A stretch of DNA of 64,000 bases from Rhodosorus marinus (taxonomy: Eukaryota; Rhodophyta; Stylonematophyceae; Stylonematales; Stylonemataceae): NCBI GenBank assembly GCA_029953675.1, contig JAMWBK010000002.1:1984001-2048000 (forward strand), given 5' to 3'. Below, piece after piece: positions 22,923 to 33,542 of this stretch; within the stretch, counting starts at the first letter, position 1, and every line of letters starts with the position of its first letter. The position numbers were made by a program, and so were the translations under genes. The notes below the pieces were generated by a model. It worked only from the letters and a program-made list of their open reading frames with translations, made no database searches and was not told where the DNA came from.

Positions 22923-23435
22923 TTAAGAAAGAGCTTTTTTGGCCGTTTTGTTTCTCACCCTACGTGCTTGGGCCGCATCCAAGTTTGAAACTCCACGTCC
23001 AGCGCAAAACTCACACACTATCATCCCAGTTCCCAAGCAGTCTATGCACTCCTTTCTTTTCTTCCGTTTATCAGCGATCGGCTGTAGACCATGGAGACTC
23101 GGGGATTCGTTTGCCGTATCGATCACCATTCCCATAGCATAGTCCGCCGCATATCTCCATGCTTGCTCTTCTTCGCTTATCTCCAGCTTACCAGTCGAAC
23201 CAGAAATTGCATCCAGCATCGCTTCGTCGTCTTCAGAATCCAGCAACTCCAAATCGGCTTCTTTTAATCCTCCTATCGAATCCTTGTCTCCTCCAAGAAC
23301 ATTAATCATGAACGCCATGAGATCCAGCTCACGGTTATCAGGTTTCGCTCCAGAACAACATACTACCCTAGGACAAGTTCTTGCCACCTGACTCTCAGCT
23401 AATCTAATCGCAGGAAAGCAGCAGAAACCTTCCAT
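22923..23435 (-). CDS. Plastid-type DnaJ zinc-finger protein
   Basis: 170 residues if started at the ATG at 23435, which opens a presequence-like stretch (MEGFCCFPAIRLAESQVART). The frame continues upstream to 23567 with Met codons at 23513 and 23507, so a longer product or an upstream exon is possible. An acidic middle (ADLELLDSEDDEAMLD) leads to a helical segment and then KECIDCLGTGMIVCEFCAGR followed by G, two C-x2-C-x-G-x-G motifs that bind one zinc. Such proteins without a J domain act in plastids on complex assembly or thiol chemistry (BSD2/LQY-like families). A GTGAGA at 22962 within the last codons could be a donor to a further exon; otherwise the frame ends KKALS. Confidence 0.6.
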   Translation of the reverse strand: MEGFCCFPAIRLAESQVARTCPRVVCCSGAKPDNRELDLMAFMINVLGGDKDSIGGLKEADLELLDSEDDEAMLDAISGSTGKLEISEEEQAWRYAADYAMGMVIDTANESPSLHGLQPIADKRKKRKECIDCLGTGMIVCEFCAGRGVSNLDAAQARRVRNKTAKKALS

Positions 23436-23567
23436 CTTCAAATCTTGCTTCCTTTCAACAACCTCCCCATCGCTTCCCTTAGCCCTTAGCCAAACCGTCC
23501 CATCCATTCTCATGTTAACATTCTCCACAATCTCGTCCTTTCCTGTCCAAGCAAAAATAACTCCCAA

Positions 23568-24541
23568 ATTTCTTTGCTCACAAAACTATAACCCTAAAAA
23601 CGGAACTCAATCGAGCATCCTCAAAAGTATCATTCGCCAAAATATCTCCCAATTTATGGCCAAACAAAAATAACTGCCAAGCAAATTAAAATCTCATCCA
23701 CGTTGAACCTTGTTCATGAGCAAATTAGCAAGCATGTTGGGTATCAGTTACCAAGATGGGTTTGTCCAGATAGAAATTACTGGGAATCTTGAAAGGGTTC
23801 GCAGATGTTGAGGGAAACTGTTGCTGGGCAACCTATCGGGCAGGTAGAGGCAGTGGACAAGCGGCGGTCTGTCTTTCAATACAACAATTGATGACCACAT
23901 TTGCTAGCCAAGTGGGCAAAGAGACGTTGTGCTTTTCCGACTTCTACCATCATGAAAACTTTCCAGGGCAGTGAATAGCAACACGGGTACAATCAGAAAT
24001 CCGACTGGTTTCTGGAGAATCCGACTGGTTTCTGGAGTATCAGACAGAACTCGTTACTCGAAAGACCAAACAGGGGCTCGTTAGTACCCTCCACACGAAA
24101 CCCAGAAACTCTCCAGCTCGACAGACACTCACGCGGAAGCGTTTGTAAAAGATGAATGATATGATTGATAAATACCTGGGGTCAGTCTACAAGACCCAAC
24201 GGCCTTCAACAAGTCTGCTCATCGCTCCAAAGCCCAGAGCTTCAATACCGCTCCAAAACATGGTTTTAGTACACGTAGTAAGATTGTACTTTTCAAGAAC
24301 ATGTACTAAGGTAAACAACGGATGGAGAATTGGAAACATCAGTAGAAGACCTTGGGGGAGGTGTGTAGCAGGTAGGGGAAGGTAGGAAGAGTCTATGAAA
24401 GCGCAGTAGAATGAGGTGTTATATATATATATATAGATTTGACTTGAAGAGGAATACGATGAGTATGTACAGAAACGTTGGGTTTTCCTGATAGTTTTGT
24501 TGTTTGGTTGCATTTTTTGTTGGCTTCTTTTGGTATTGAGG
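23568..24541. other. Divergent intergenic region with small direct repeat and TA tract
   Basis: Positions 23568-23700 are C/A-rich (leader of the minus-strand zinc-finger gene). A perfect 17-base unit is tandemly duplicated at 24001-24040, and a (TA)n tract lies at about 24420-24436. From 24440 the plus strand becomes G/T-rich and forms the leader of the scramblase gene. No gene is seen between. Confidence 0.5.
24001..24040 (+). repeat. 20-bp tandem duplication
   Basis: Two adjacent 20-base units beginning CCGACTGGTTTCTGGAG differ only at one of the last three bases (AAT versus TAT). A recent slippage duplication of no evident function. Confidence 0.85.
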
Positions 24542-26382
24542 ATGTTGAGGGTGTTTGGGGTTCGTAGCGGTGGCGTTGGGAGGGTTTTGAGGAGGTTTGG
24601 GAGCTTTTCTGGGAGCCGAATAGAGTATGGACGGATTTTGAGTGGATTTGGTGCGTCCTCGAAGGATTTCGCGAGGAGAGATGGGGGTTTGTCAGGGGTT
24701 GAGTGGTTGGATTCGAGCAAGTTTGGAGGGGCGAGATGGAGGAGTAGTGCAAGGCCGCAACCGGAGCCCGAGAAAGGTTCTGGTGAGAAAGAGATGGCTG
24801 AAAATGCGACGAAGGAGTTGGTGAAGACTGCGGCGGGCTTGACGAAGATTGAAAGGAGAGACTTAGTTCTTTCACCACCGGCTCTGGTGGTGACGAGGGA
24901 ATACGAATGGGGAAACATCCTGATTGGGTTTGAACAGGTGAGATTTTCTGGGAAAGCGTCCTTCGATTTGCTTGGTTCATGGGCGCTGCTTCAGTAAGCA
25001 TGCAGCTACAAGCTGTTGGCGGTCAGCGATCTCTTGTTGTCTGGTTTTTCATCATGTTCGAAGAGGCTGAGGCCAGCAAAAATAGTTTTGTGTAGTCAAC
25101 GAAACAGGACGAGAGTGAAGTTTTTGTAATAATCTGTACCCATTTCCTGAACTTTAGGAGTATTCCGTTTCACGTAGGCGAATCGTTATACGATTCGGGC
25201 GGCTCCAGCTGGGCAAGTAGTCGGATATATAGCTGAAGAGGATAGTCTAGGGAAGAGCTTGACCAGAAATTTTCTGCGCACTCATCGGCCGTTCAAGGCC
25301 ACGATTCTGGACTCCGCGGGTGAACCATTTTTTCAGGTCAGAAGGCCCTTTTATATGGTCTCCACTTCGATGTATGTAGAGACTTTGGAGGGAGAGACCA
25401 TGGGAGAAATCCACATGGACTGGCACCTTTATCGGAGACGGTTTGTAGTCCGGCTCAATTTGCAAGTCGGGATGTTGCCCAAGATGCTCAGAAGCAGAAC
25501 GGCCCGTTGTGCACGCTATCTTCCTGTAGGTACAACCTCTACGTTGATAAGGAGCAGTTTGCGAGGGTGGACTCTGGATTTCTGGCTGTGGACTTCGATA
25601 TGCGAGATGACCAGGACAAAAAAATGGCAAGCGTGAATAAGGATTTCACGGGCTTTGGAAGAGAGATCTTCACCGATGCGAGGCAGTACGTGGTTCGATT
25701 GAAGGCGGACTACTCCGGGGAGGACTTGAGCCCCGATGCATTGGTTCAGGAAAACGCAAAGCCGGATCCCAACGACATTTTCTCCGACTCGAGCAAGCTC
25801 ACCATCAACCAGAAGGCTACTATTCTGGCCTGCGCTATTTCGATCGACTTCGATTACTTCTCTATTCACAGCAGGACGGGAGGCGGGCTGATGGGCGGAG
25901 GATTTCCCATCTTTATGCCTTTTCCCGGTCCAGTTGGGGGAGGATCTGTTGAGGGTGGTGAACCAACGGTGGGAGACAATTCTGGCTAGCTATCGGGGCT
26001 CGTTGGAATACAGATGAACAAAATTTTTTAACGCAGATTGTCCGTTTTCTTGCAGGGGGATGCTGGTCAGGTAATGGGGGCTGAAACTGGAGCAGGAGCT
26101 GGCGCTGCTCTCGGTGGGGCAGAATCTGCCGCCACTGGAGGGGGCTATGGAGACTATGAGCAAACACCCGCAGGACAAGGAAACGACTCCCAGTGGGCGA
26201 CCTTCGAAGAGGGCAAGTCTGATTTCGCTGAACCAGAGTTCGCCGAACCCGAGTTCGATGACGGCTTCGGCGATGATGATGATGGCGATGGTGGAAGTGA
26301 GAAACCAGCAATAGGCCCTGATGCGGAAGCTCTCCTCGAAGGCGCGAAAACAACGAGGTTCTTTGCGCGTCGACCCGACTAA
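24542..26382 (+). CDS. Phospholipid scramblase family protein, mitochondrial AIM25-like, 4 exons
   Basis: Exons 24542-24937, 25178-25440, 25530-25968 and 26056-26382 close in phase to 474 residues. The Arg-rich, acid-free N-terminus (MLRVFGVRSGGVGRVLRRFG) looks like a mitochondrial presequence. The scramblase core follows in family order: PALVVTREYEWGNILIGFEQ, ANRYTIRAAPAGQVVGYIAE, LRTHRPFKATILD, RRPFYMVSTSMYVE, MDWHLYRRRYNLYVDK (two split codons), KDFTGFGREIFTDARQYVVR. AIM25/fungal and plant scramblase-like proteins share this layout. The last exon encodes a Gly/Ala-rich then very acidic low-complexity tail with the near repeat FAEPEFAEPEFDD and DDDDGDGG; this tail is unusual and could bind Ca2+ or be disordered. 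It converges on the ZnT-like gene. Scrambling activity is inferred from family only. Confidence 0.88.
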
Positions 26383-26675
26383 CCAATCAACTTTTTCCTG
26401 CGCTTCTAGTCCTAGGTGGTATCATGGACTTCTTCGGAGATGAATAGACCGAGGCTACCAACGCCCGTGGTCCAGCGGGCGTCTAGGAACGAAGGGCTTT
26501 GCTACATGGTGCCTCCACTAACATCCAAAGACTAATATGCTCCTTCGTAAAATGTGCAAATAATATACTTTAGAGAGATCGGGGCAAAATTATGTCCAAC
26601 TGTAAATAATTCTCGGGGCTAAAGCGCGCATTCCACTGCTTTGCGTGGACTTTCTGGCCTCGATTCCAGAAACTG

Positions 26676-29600
26676 CTACAGTAGAATTCCACTAACTTCC
26701 CTGGAAGCCCCTGCCATGGACACCTCGTCAATGTCAGTGACTCTGCCATGCAAGGCATGGTCTTGCAGCACTTGGATTACAGATTCAGCACCCTGAAAGT
26801 CCTTCATCACCATGTCGCGAATCTCCGCTTTCACAGAGAGAGGATCGTAGTCATCAGCTACGAAGACGCGCATGGAGAGCACCTAAAGAACGGGACAGGA
26901 GGCAATAAGGTTCAGTTTCAACCGGAGGCAACATCACGTCATGTAGACAGACCTACCAGCTTCGAAGACGTGAGAGACCACAAATGTATGGAGTGAATGA
27001 GCACGACACCGGAGTGATTCTGAATCTTCTTTTTCAGATTCTTCAGAGCCGTGTCCTTGGCAACCGGTACTCTCAGGATTAAGCAGTCGGCAGAAAGGAT
27101 CATCGGTTGTACCGCAGACGCAAGTACGAACATTCCGACTAGCGCTGAGATCAAGCCGTCGGCCCAGTAAATCTCCAAAAACTAAAAAAACGAAGCAGCG
27201 AAGGACACTTAGCGTTTGCAATCGCAACAGCGTTGACCGCGAAGCTTACCCTTCTCAACGCCGTGGAAACGAAGAGTGACCCACTGGCGAGGGTGTTTGC
27301 CAGAATATGCAAGAAAGCGGTACGAATACTCAGATCCCTTCGATCGAGTGGAAAGAAGAGCAGCCCCAAGCAGTTGAAGCAACAACCGATTGCAGTGATA
27401 ACCAGAACTCGGTTCTCCTCAACTAAGGCCCCTTCGATGCTTCGCTCAACGCTTTCCAGGAACACCAGGATCCCGACAAAAACCAGTAGAACGCAGTTGA
27501 TAAAAGCGCATACTGGTTCTGTACGTTCGTATCCATAGGACAAGAACTCAGACGGACCTCTAGTATCCGCCAGCCTGGCACCAACAAGACTGATGAACAG
27601 GGCGCAACAGCATAACAGGGTGTCGGAACTGACAGTGAGAAGACCCAACGAGCTAGTGATGCTCCCGTACAAGGCCTCCACGAAAACCATGAGCGCCTGG
27701 AAAATCAGAAATGAAAAGAGCTGCCAGCTCTCGTGATCGTCCCTAGTTTCCTTTAAGTGGGCCCGCAGTTGTCGAAGAGATGAAGGAATGGAAACAATCA
27801 GAGCTTCCATTTCTCTGATCAGTGCCAGAAGCGAGCTTTCAAGGTCGAGTACGTCATGGTCCTGATGCGCTTCTCTAGCCAACGTCAACAAACCTAGTTC
27901 CACAACCAAAATCAGTCAGAGCGTCTCTTCATTAGCATCCCTGGGCAACGTACTAAGCATTGAATCCCTGCCGTGCAATGTTCTGGTCTTACCTAGAGCG
28001 TAGATAGGAAGGGCCACAACCAAAAAGAAGCTTACTCCACCGTCAGAACTGTACCCGAAGAAAAAGTCGCCAACCATCACCAAAAAAATTATTAGAAACC
28101 CTGCTGTGAGCTGCGAGATAGTTCGCGTCGCGCTGTAGCTTTCTACTTGGTAAGGAACGACCAGCAAAGTCAACGCTGCTACCAATGTCCACGGGGAGTA
28201 GAGGCTGTTGAAGACAGTTCCCCTCCATAGGCTGCTAATGACCACCAGCGGAAGTGAGAGGAGCCCTGCGGCGGCGAGCGATATTGAGCACTGCCATTTC
28301 TCGCTTCCCAAGACCTTACGAAGCTTTGCATCTGTCTTAAGCATCGCTTGGTGCGTCAGGCAGGCAGTTGCGACAGAACACACACCAAGGAACGGGAGAA
28401 AGCTGAAGCGATACGAGGCTCGGGGTATTGGGTTTTGATCAAGCTCTTCGGCATGGAGAACTGCCTCGATGGCCTCTTTCTCCATCTTTTCAATTCTCGC
28501 TTGCACATTGCCGTCCTCCGCCTCACGCTCCGTCTTCAATTCTTCCTTCGGCTCCTTCCCGTCTTGCGCAGATGCCCCCGTGCCGGACGCCGGGTGGTGT
28601 CGCGCTTCTGAGGCGACCGTCGTATTCTGATGAGTTGTATTTCGAGAATGTACTTCTCGAATCTCTATACGTCTGTTTTCGACGCCCGCCTTGGTTCGAT
28701 CCTCGTCCATATGCTTTCCACTACCCGTTTGCGAGGAGTTGCCCGGCAATTCCGCTCGCGCGTCCTTCTCTCCAGCAGGTTCTGGTTCAATAACCTTCCG
28801 TACCGGGTCCGCCGGTTTCTTTTCATCCCAAAGGCTTCCCTGTTCGTCCTCCTTTCTTCCGCTCTCGCCTTCTCGAAGCTTATGTTCCTCTTTCCCTCGA
28901 TCCATAGCAGGGTCAAGCGCCATTTGACCCTGCGGCCCTTTGTTCTCGTCGCCCCTAAGGCTGCCCGACTCGGCCCCTTCCTCCTGCGATTCGGGCTGAC
29001 GCTCTCTTTTTTCCTTCTCCATCGCCTTCTCTCCGTCCTGACCTTCCTTCACTAGCTCACTATTCCCACCATACTCTCCTACTTTCACCCTCCGTCGATT
29101 ATCGCCTACTTTCTTGTATTCATGTCGGCTATTCCGCTTGGACTCTATTCCTCCTTTGTTGCCCCCTTTTCTGTTCTTCTTCTCTTGTTCTTTGTCATCA
29201 TGGAGGCCCTTTGAATTTGAATCTATTCGCTCCTTGTCGTATCCTGTCCCGTTCTGCGCTTGCTCTCGTAGATCTTCCTTCTTCGCGCCTTTACCTGAAC
29301 GGATTCCTCTCTTGCCATCGTCAGAAATTTTTGTCGTTTTCTCTAATCTCTTCGAATTCATGTTCATGGACTTCGAATCCACCGGTTGTCCAGTTTTCCC
29401 TGCGGGCCTACTTCCGTTGGCCACTTTCTTGCCGGAGTTCACACCTGGGTTCGCTTGCTCGTCGCTATCTATGCTCAGCAGCTTTCTCCGAAGCCTGGGG
29501 ATTTTATTCCGCATCAGGTCAATGTTGTGTGACGTTTCCTTAAGCCGTGTTTTCACTCCAGAGACCATCCGCGTGTTAAGCTCCGAGCTTGGCAGGCCGA

Positions 29601-30174
29601 CCGATGCGTCCATGGCGACAAGGGTGTACGCCACGAGCATGAGCACGAGTCCCTGCTTCTTCCTCTTTGAAAGGGGTTTTCCTGTTGCTCCTCTGTTCAA
29701 CAAGTAAGATAGTGGAAGCTCTGCGCCTTCGATCATGAGGGTTCTCAGAGGGCCGAGTAACCGCAATCCGAAGCTCCACAGCAGCAGGACAGTCATATGG
29801 AGCGCGCCTGATTCTAAAATTTTGTACAAGACTCGCCGGGTTATCTTACGTGCTCTCCATGGTTTGTTGAGCGCGCAGAGAATTGCCGCAGCGGTTGAGA
29901 AGAGGGTAAAGACGACCCAGGGCAGTGGCTCGTTCGAAAGCAGATGAAAACAAAAGTAAACTGCGACAACGACAATAATCCGTGGAAGAATCTGTACACG
30001 ATGACGGAAGAAAACATAAAGTCAGTTATGTAATGGTCCTAAACGACTTATCCTGGCGCGTAGGCAGCTTACCTGGGACGGAAACCCATCCTGCAAACCA
30101 GCCTCGCGATTTCCAGGCAGATCAGCTCCCTGCAGCGATCCCACGGTCGCCCTTGGAAGCGCAAACCCTCGCAT
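26676..30174 (-). CDS. CDF-family (ZnT5/6, MSC2/ZRG17-like) transporter with long loop, 6 exons
   Basis: Exons 30073-30174, 29850-29991, 27993-29813, 27250-27893, 26957-27181 and 26676-26882 close in phase to 1046 residues. The N-terminal half has several membrane helices (IIVVVAVYFCFHLL, WVVFTLFSTAAAILCAL), as in ZnT5 and Msc2. They are split by about 350 residues of Lys/Glu/Gly-rich charged sequence, a huge hydrophilic loop. The C-terminal half is a cation diffusion facilitator: FVEALYGSITSSLGLL, FLSYGYERTEPVCAFINCVL, AFLHILANTLASGSLF, FLEIYWADGLISALVG, then a cytosolic domain (HLWSLTSSKLVLSMRVFV). At the TM2 metal site the H-x3-D pair reads D-x3-C (SSDTLLCCCAL). At TM5 the H-x3-D pair reads H-x3-N (HILAN). 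It may therefore be a non-catalytic partner like ZnT6/Zrg17. One intron is only 36 nt. Confidence 0.82.
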
Positions 30175-31734
30175 TGTTCAACAGGAAACGACCATGGACA
30201 CACCAATCATCGATACATGAAGCCTAAGCCGCGTCCTGTCAAACATGTCTTCCTGCACCTCTCAATCCAAGGTAGTCAACCTAACTCCATCGAACTCAAT
30301 ACTAATTCTAAAGAAAACTTCTTGAGAATGATTCTTCTTGCTCAACGTGGACAGAGAAATTACCTACAGTGACATCTTCACAACACTAGAAGACCATCAA
30401 GTTACCTCCACCCCAATTAAAACGAGTTGTCGGTCGTCTTCAGCCGGTTTGGTCAAGGAGGGTGTTGATCCATTCATTTGATTGTTGAAGCCTTTGTAAA
30501 TTTTTTCTTCAACGCGTTCAAAGACATTGCTGTGTAAGATGTGATCTTGTTAAGAGCATCTTTGAAGACAAGAAAGTCCCGAGCAAATGGCTGGCTGGGT
30601 TTGCTGTTGTTTTTTGGTGTTTTTTGGGAGTTGATCTTCGTGCTTAGTTTGCCTCCCTGAGATCCAGGTTTGTTGTGATCTTTAGGATCCATAGCGACGT
30701 TTTGGAGAGCAAAACGTGTTGCTACGGAGATGGTCGTTGCGCACAAGAGAAGAAGAGTGGATCAACTAATGCAAGGAAGCCATTGACCACGGGGAGAGGA
30801 GAGTTTAGCTTTCTCTGGGCTGTGTTTTTCTGACAATCATTCTCTGCGTTCAGTGCTTGCACTGAAGTGGGCCTGCACGTTGATACTTCAGCATTGCTAG
30901 CCTCCAAGCCTCCCAGAGTAGAACTCTGTTCACCCGTGGGCGCTAAAAGAGAAAGAGTATTTTTAATGTCAAAGCTAACAAGAGCACCGTTAGAGACAAG
31001 ACGTTAAACATGTAAGCCAAAATTTTTCGTGGATTATTCTCGTCGCGAGTCTCTACTGCGTTGAATCGACGCAAGGGGAACACTCTTCATCTTTCTCCTT
31101 CAAAGTTAAGCGGGCCCAAAGGAGCAACACGATTGCTGCTTGCACTTGGCCTGCTATCAAGCAAGCCTGACCTTCGAATCATCAAAAATTTCCTCCAATT
31201 ATTCTAGACAGAAGGCTGTCCGCAGACTACGCAGCAACTTATCGAACACCAGTGGGTGAACATTCACAAAAACCATCAACACGACTAGGACACGTGGCAG
31301 ATCTATTGGCCACTAAAACAAAATATTTCAAGAATAAATCTAGCTTGTGGAAAACTTCTATATAAAGTCTTTATTAACTAACCAATCATAATCGAGTACA
31401 TTCTCGACCGTGATCTCAATATCGAATCAAGGGCAATGGGGAACTTCGATGAGTTGTGCTGGCGGTATAAGCGAACTCATGTAGGAAGAACTGAGCTCCA
31501 AACATCGATTCAAAGTATTTTAGAAACAGGACCTTGCATTGAACATGTTTATAAGGTCCCCGTCTATGAGCATCACCCGCAAAAGTTTTGGATACGGATA
31601 CGGATGGGAATCGATGGTTTTTGTTTGGATGCTTAAGACATGAATCTGGCAGTCGATAGTGGGTTGCTGAGGAGGAGGCAGTGGTGCATAAGAGCAAAGG
31701 GGAAGCTCTAACCAAGTCTTCAAAGGAGCTCGTC
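30175..31734. other. Intergenic, one weak small ORF
   Basis: Positions 30175-30330 are the C-leaning leader of the ZnT-like gene. A minus-strand frame with an ATG at 30692 and stop at 30474 encodes about 73 basic residues (DPKDHNKPGSQGG, FARDFLVFKDALNKITS). It has plausible composition but no recognisable motif and no clear upstream exon. The remainder, up to the FtsY gene, shows nothing I can support. Confidence 0.35.
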
Positions 31735-33407
31735 ATGATGGAGGATAAGTTCGCCTTTATCTGTGGTGGGATAGCATCTCAGACTCGAAGAAAGTTGAGG
31801 GATGGAGACTGTTTCGGACTCCCTCAAAACCGCGGTCGCGTGAGGCCTAGAACGGTAGGGACGTCCATAAGGATTTATATCTCGCGTGCTCGTTCTGAAC
31901 ACTAGCGCTCCTTGGTTGATTCCGTGGAAAGGCGACTGTTGTGGCAGTGTTTGACTTCCTAAAGCAGGGTCAGAAAGCTGTTGAGGACTCTGGCCAGAGT
32001 ATTGTAGACTACGTCAGGAAAAGGGCGCAGGAAGATATTGCGAAAGTGAACGCGTTCAACGATGGGCTTCAAAAGTCCCGCGAGCGACTTGCTCGGGAGC
32101 TCTCCGCGACCCTTGAGGTGGCTATTCTTTGAACCGGACTGTTGATCATTACGTGCTAGCCATCTGAAAGCTTTGTTTTTTCTGTTTCGTGTGTGAACAG
32201 TCCATCACGACGGACGCAGAGCTTGAGGAAGCTCTTGAGAACCTTGAGGTATTTTTGAAACATCGCATTACTCAACCAAACAGGTGGGATTTTCTGTCCT
32301 CCATGATCTTAAAGTATCCGACTTTTTGTTTAACGAACAGGAAGTGCTGATTACGTCGGACCTTGGCATGGACACAGTTGACATAGTCATGGAGGTAAGT
32401 TGAGCTGTCGATTACCCCCAAAATGGTGCCAAGGAATAAAGTCATTCATCTTTCGATGACGCTTGATCAGGATCTCAGGGCAGAGGCGACACAACAGAGG
32501 CTTAGATCTGAAGAGGATGTAAAAGCAACTCTCAAGGGAACACTAGTACGGGTGCTCAAGGAAAAGGTAACAAGCACCTTTGCTCGCCTTGAACAGCTCT
32601 GTTGGACGCTGGACTGACCGCGTGGATGCTTACCTATTCGGTCAGGGTGGATCGGCTCCACTGTGTGTAGGATCGGAAGCCCCGACAGTCGTCGTATTCG
32701 TTGGAGCAAATGGCATGGGCAAAACCACTACAGTTGGGAAGCTTGCCACGAGATATAGGAAGGAAGGGAAGAAGTGAGTAGCCTGTATTCAGAACCAGAC
32801 GGTTGTCAGTGAGGAATCACCTCGTTTTCATGCCCTGTGCATTTAACTCTAGTCAATTGGAACTGAGAAAGCCATACTTTCCTTCAGGGTATTGCTCGCT
32901 GCCTGTGATACCTTCAGGGCAGCCGCAGTTGAGCAGCTTTCGACATGGGCTGATCGCGCCGAGGTTGACATTGTCAAACCACTGGAGGGGGGAAAAAATC
33001 CTTCGAGCACGGCATTCCGAGCAGTGCAAAAGGGCCAGGAGGAGGGCTATGATGTGGTTATTATCGATACCTCTGGGCGTCTGCATACTAATCACAACCT
33101 CATGGGCGAGTTGAGAAAGCTCGTGTCCGTCGTCAAGAAGTTTAAGGAAGGCGGGGCGGACGAAACTCTACTGGTGGTTGATGCATCGATTGGGCGGAAT
33201 GCAATGTCTCAGGCTGTGAATTTCCAGGAAGAAATTGGACTTACTGGACTTGCCGTAACTAAACTCGACGGCACGGCGCGGGCGGGATTCGTCGTGAGCG
33301 TTGTGAATGACTTGGAACTGCCAATCAAGCTGGTTGGCGTCGGGGAGAAGGTAGAAGATCTTCGGGACTTTGAGCCTGAGTTCTTTGTAGAAGGCCTGGT
33401 AGGATAA
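31735..33407 (+). CDS. FTSY: Chloroplast SRP receptor FtsY, 7 exons
   Basis: SRP-family GTPase that docks cpSRP54 at the thylakoid for light-harvesting and other membrane protein insertion. Exons 31735-31854, 31932-32117, 32201-32248, 32341-32394, 32471-32566, 32646-32773 and 32888-33407 close in phase to 383 residues. The N-terminus (MMEDKFAFICGGIASQTRRK) is a presumed transit peptide with Phe near the start. The N domain contains ELEEALENLEEVLITSDLGM. G-domain motifs: G1 FVGANGMGKTTTVGKLA, LLAACDTFRAAAVEQL, G3 IIDTSGRLHTN, G4 VTKLDGTARAG, closing GVGEKVEDLRDFEPEFF. There is no long acidic A domain or SR-alpha X domain, so this is the organellar and not the ER receptor. Intron 5 needs the acceptor at 32645; an earlier AG at 32601 would break frame. 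Confidence 0.92.
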
Positions 33408-33542
33408 TTTTAACTTTCTGTTTCTTTTATTTTATAAACTTCCTCGCATCCTCTTTTTTCTGATGGGTATGAATATACACTCTGGTCGGTTGATGACATG
33501 ACCTGATTGGACATGGGAGCTTGACCAAAAAAATCCGCCTTT

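Noticed and set aside
28428-29707. Long plus-strand open frames over the ZnT-like gene (for example 29114-29707)
   Set aside because: They are shadows of the minus-strand charged loop. The minus-strand exons connect in phase to a recognisable CDF transporter.
32580-32645. Extra FtsY coding segment (WTDRVDAYLFGQ) before the GTPase domain
   Set aside because: The acceptor needed to include it leaves the wrong phase and a TGA. The acceptor at 32645 restores frame and gives the expected spacing.
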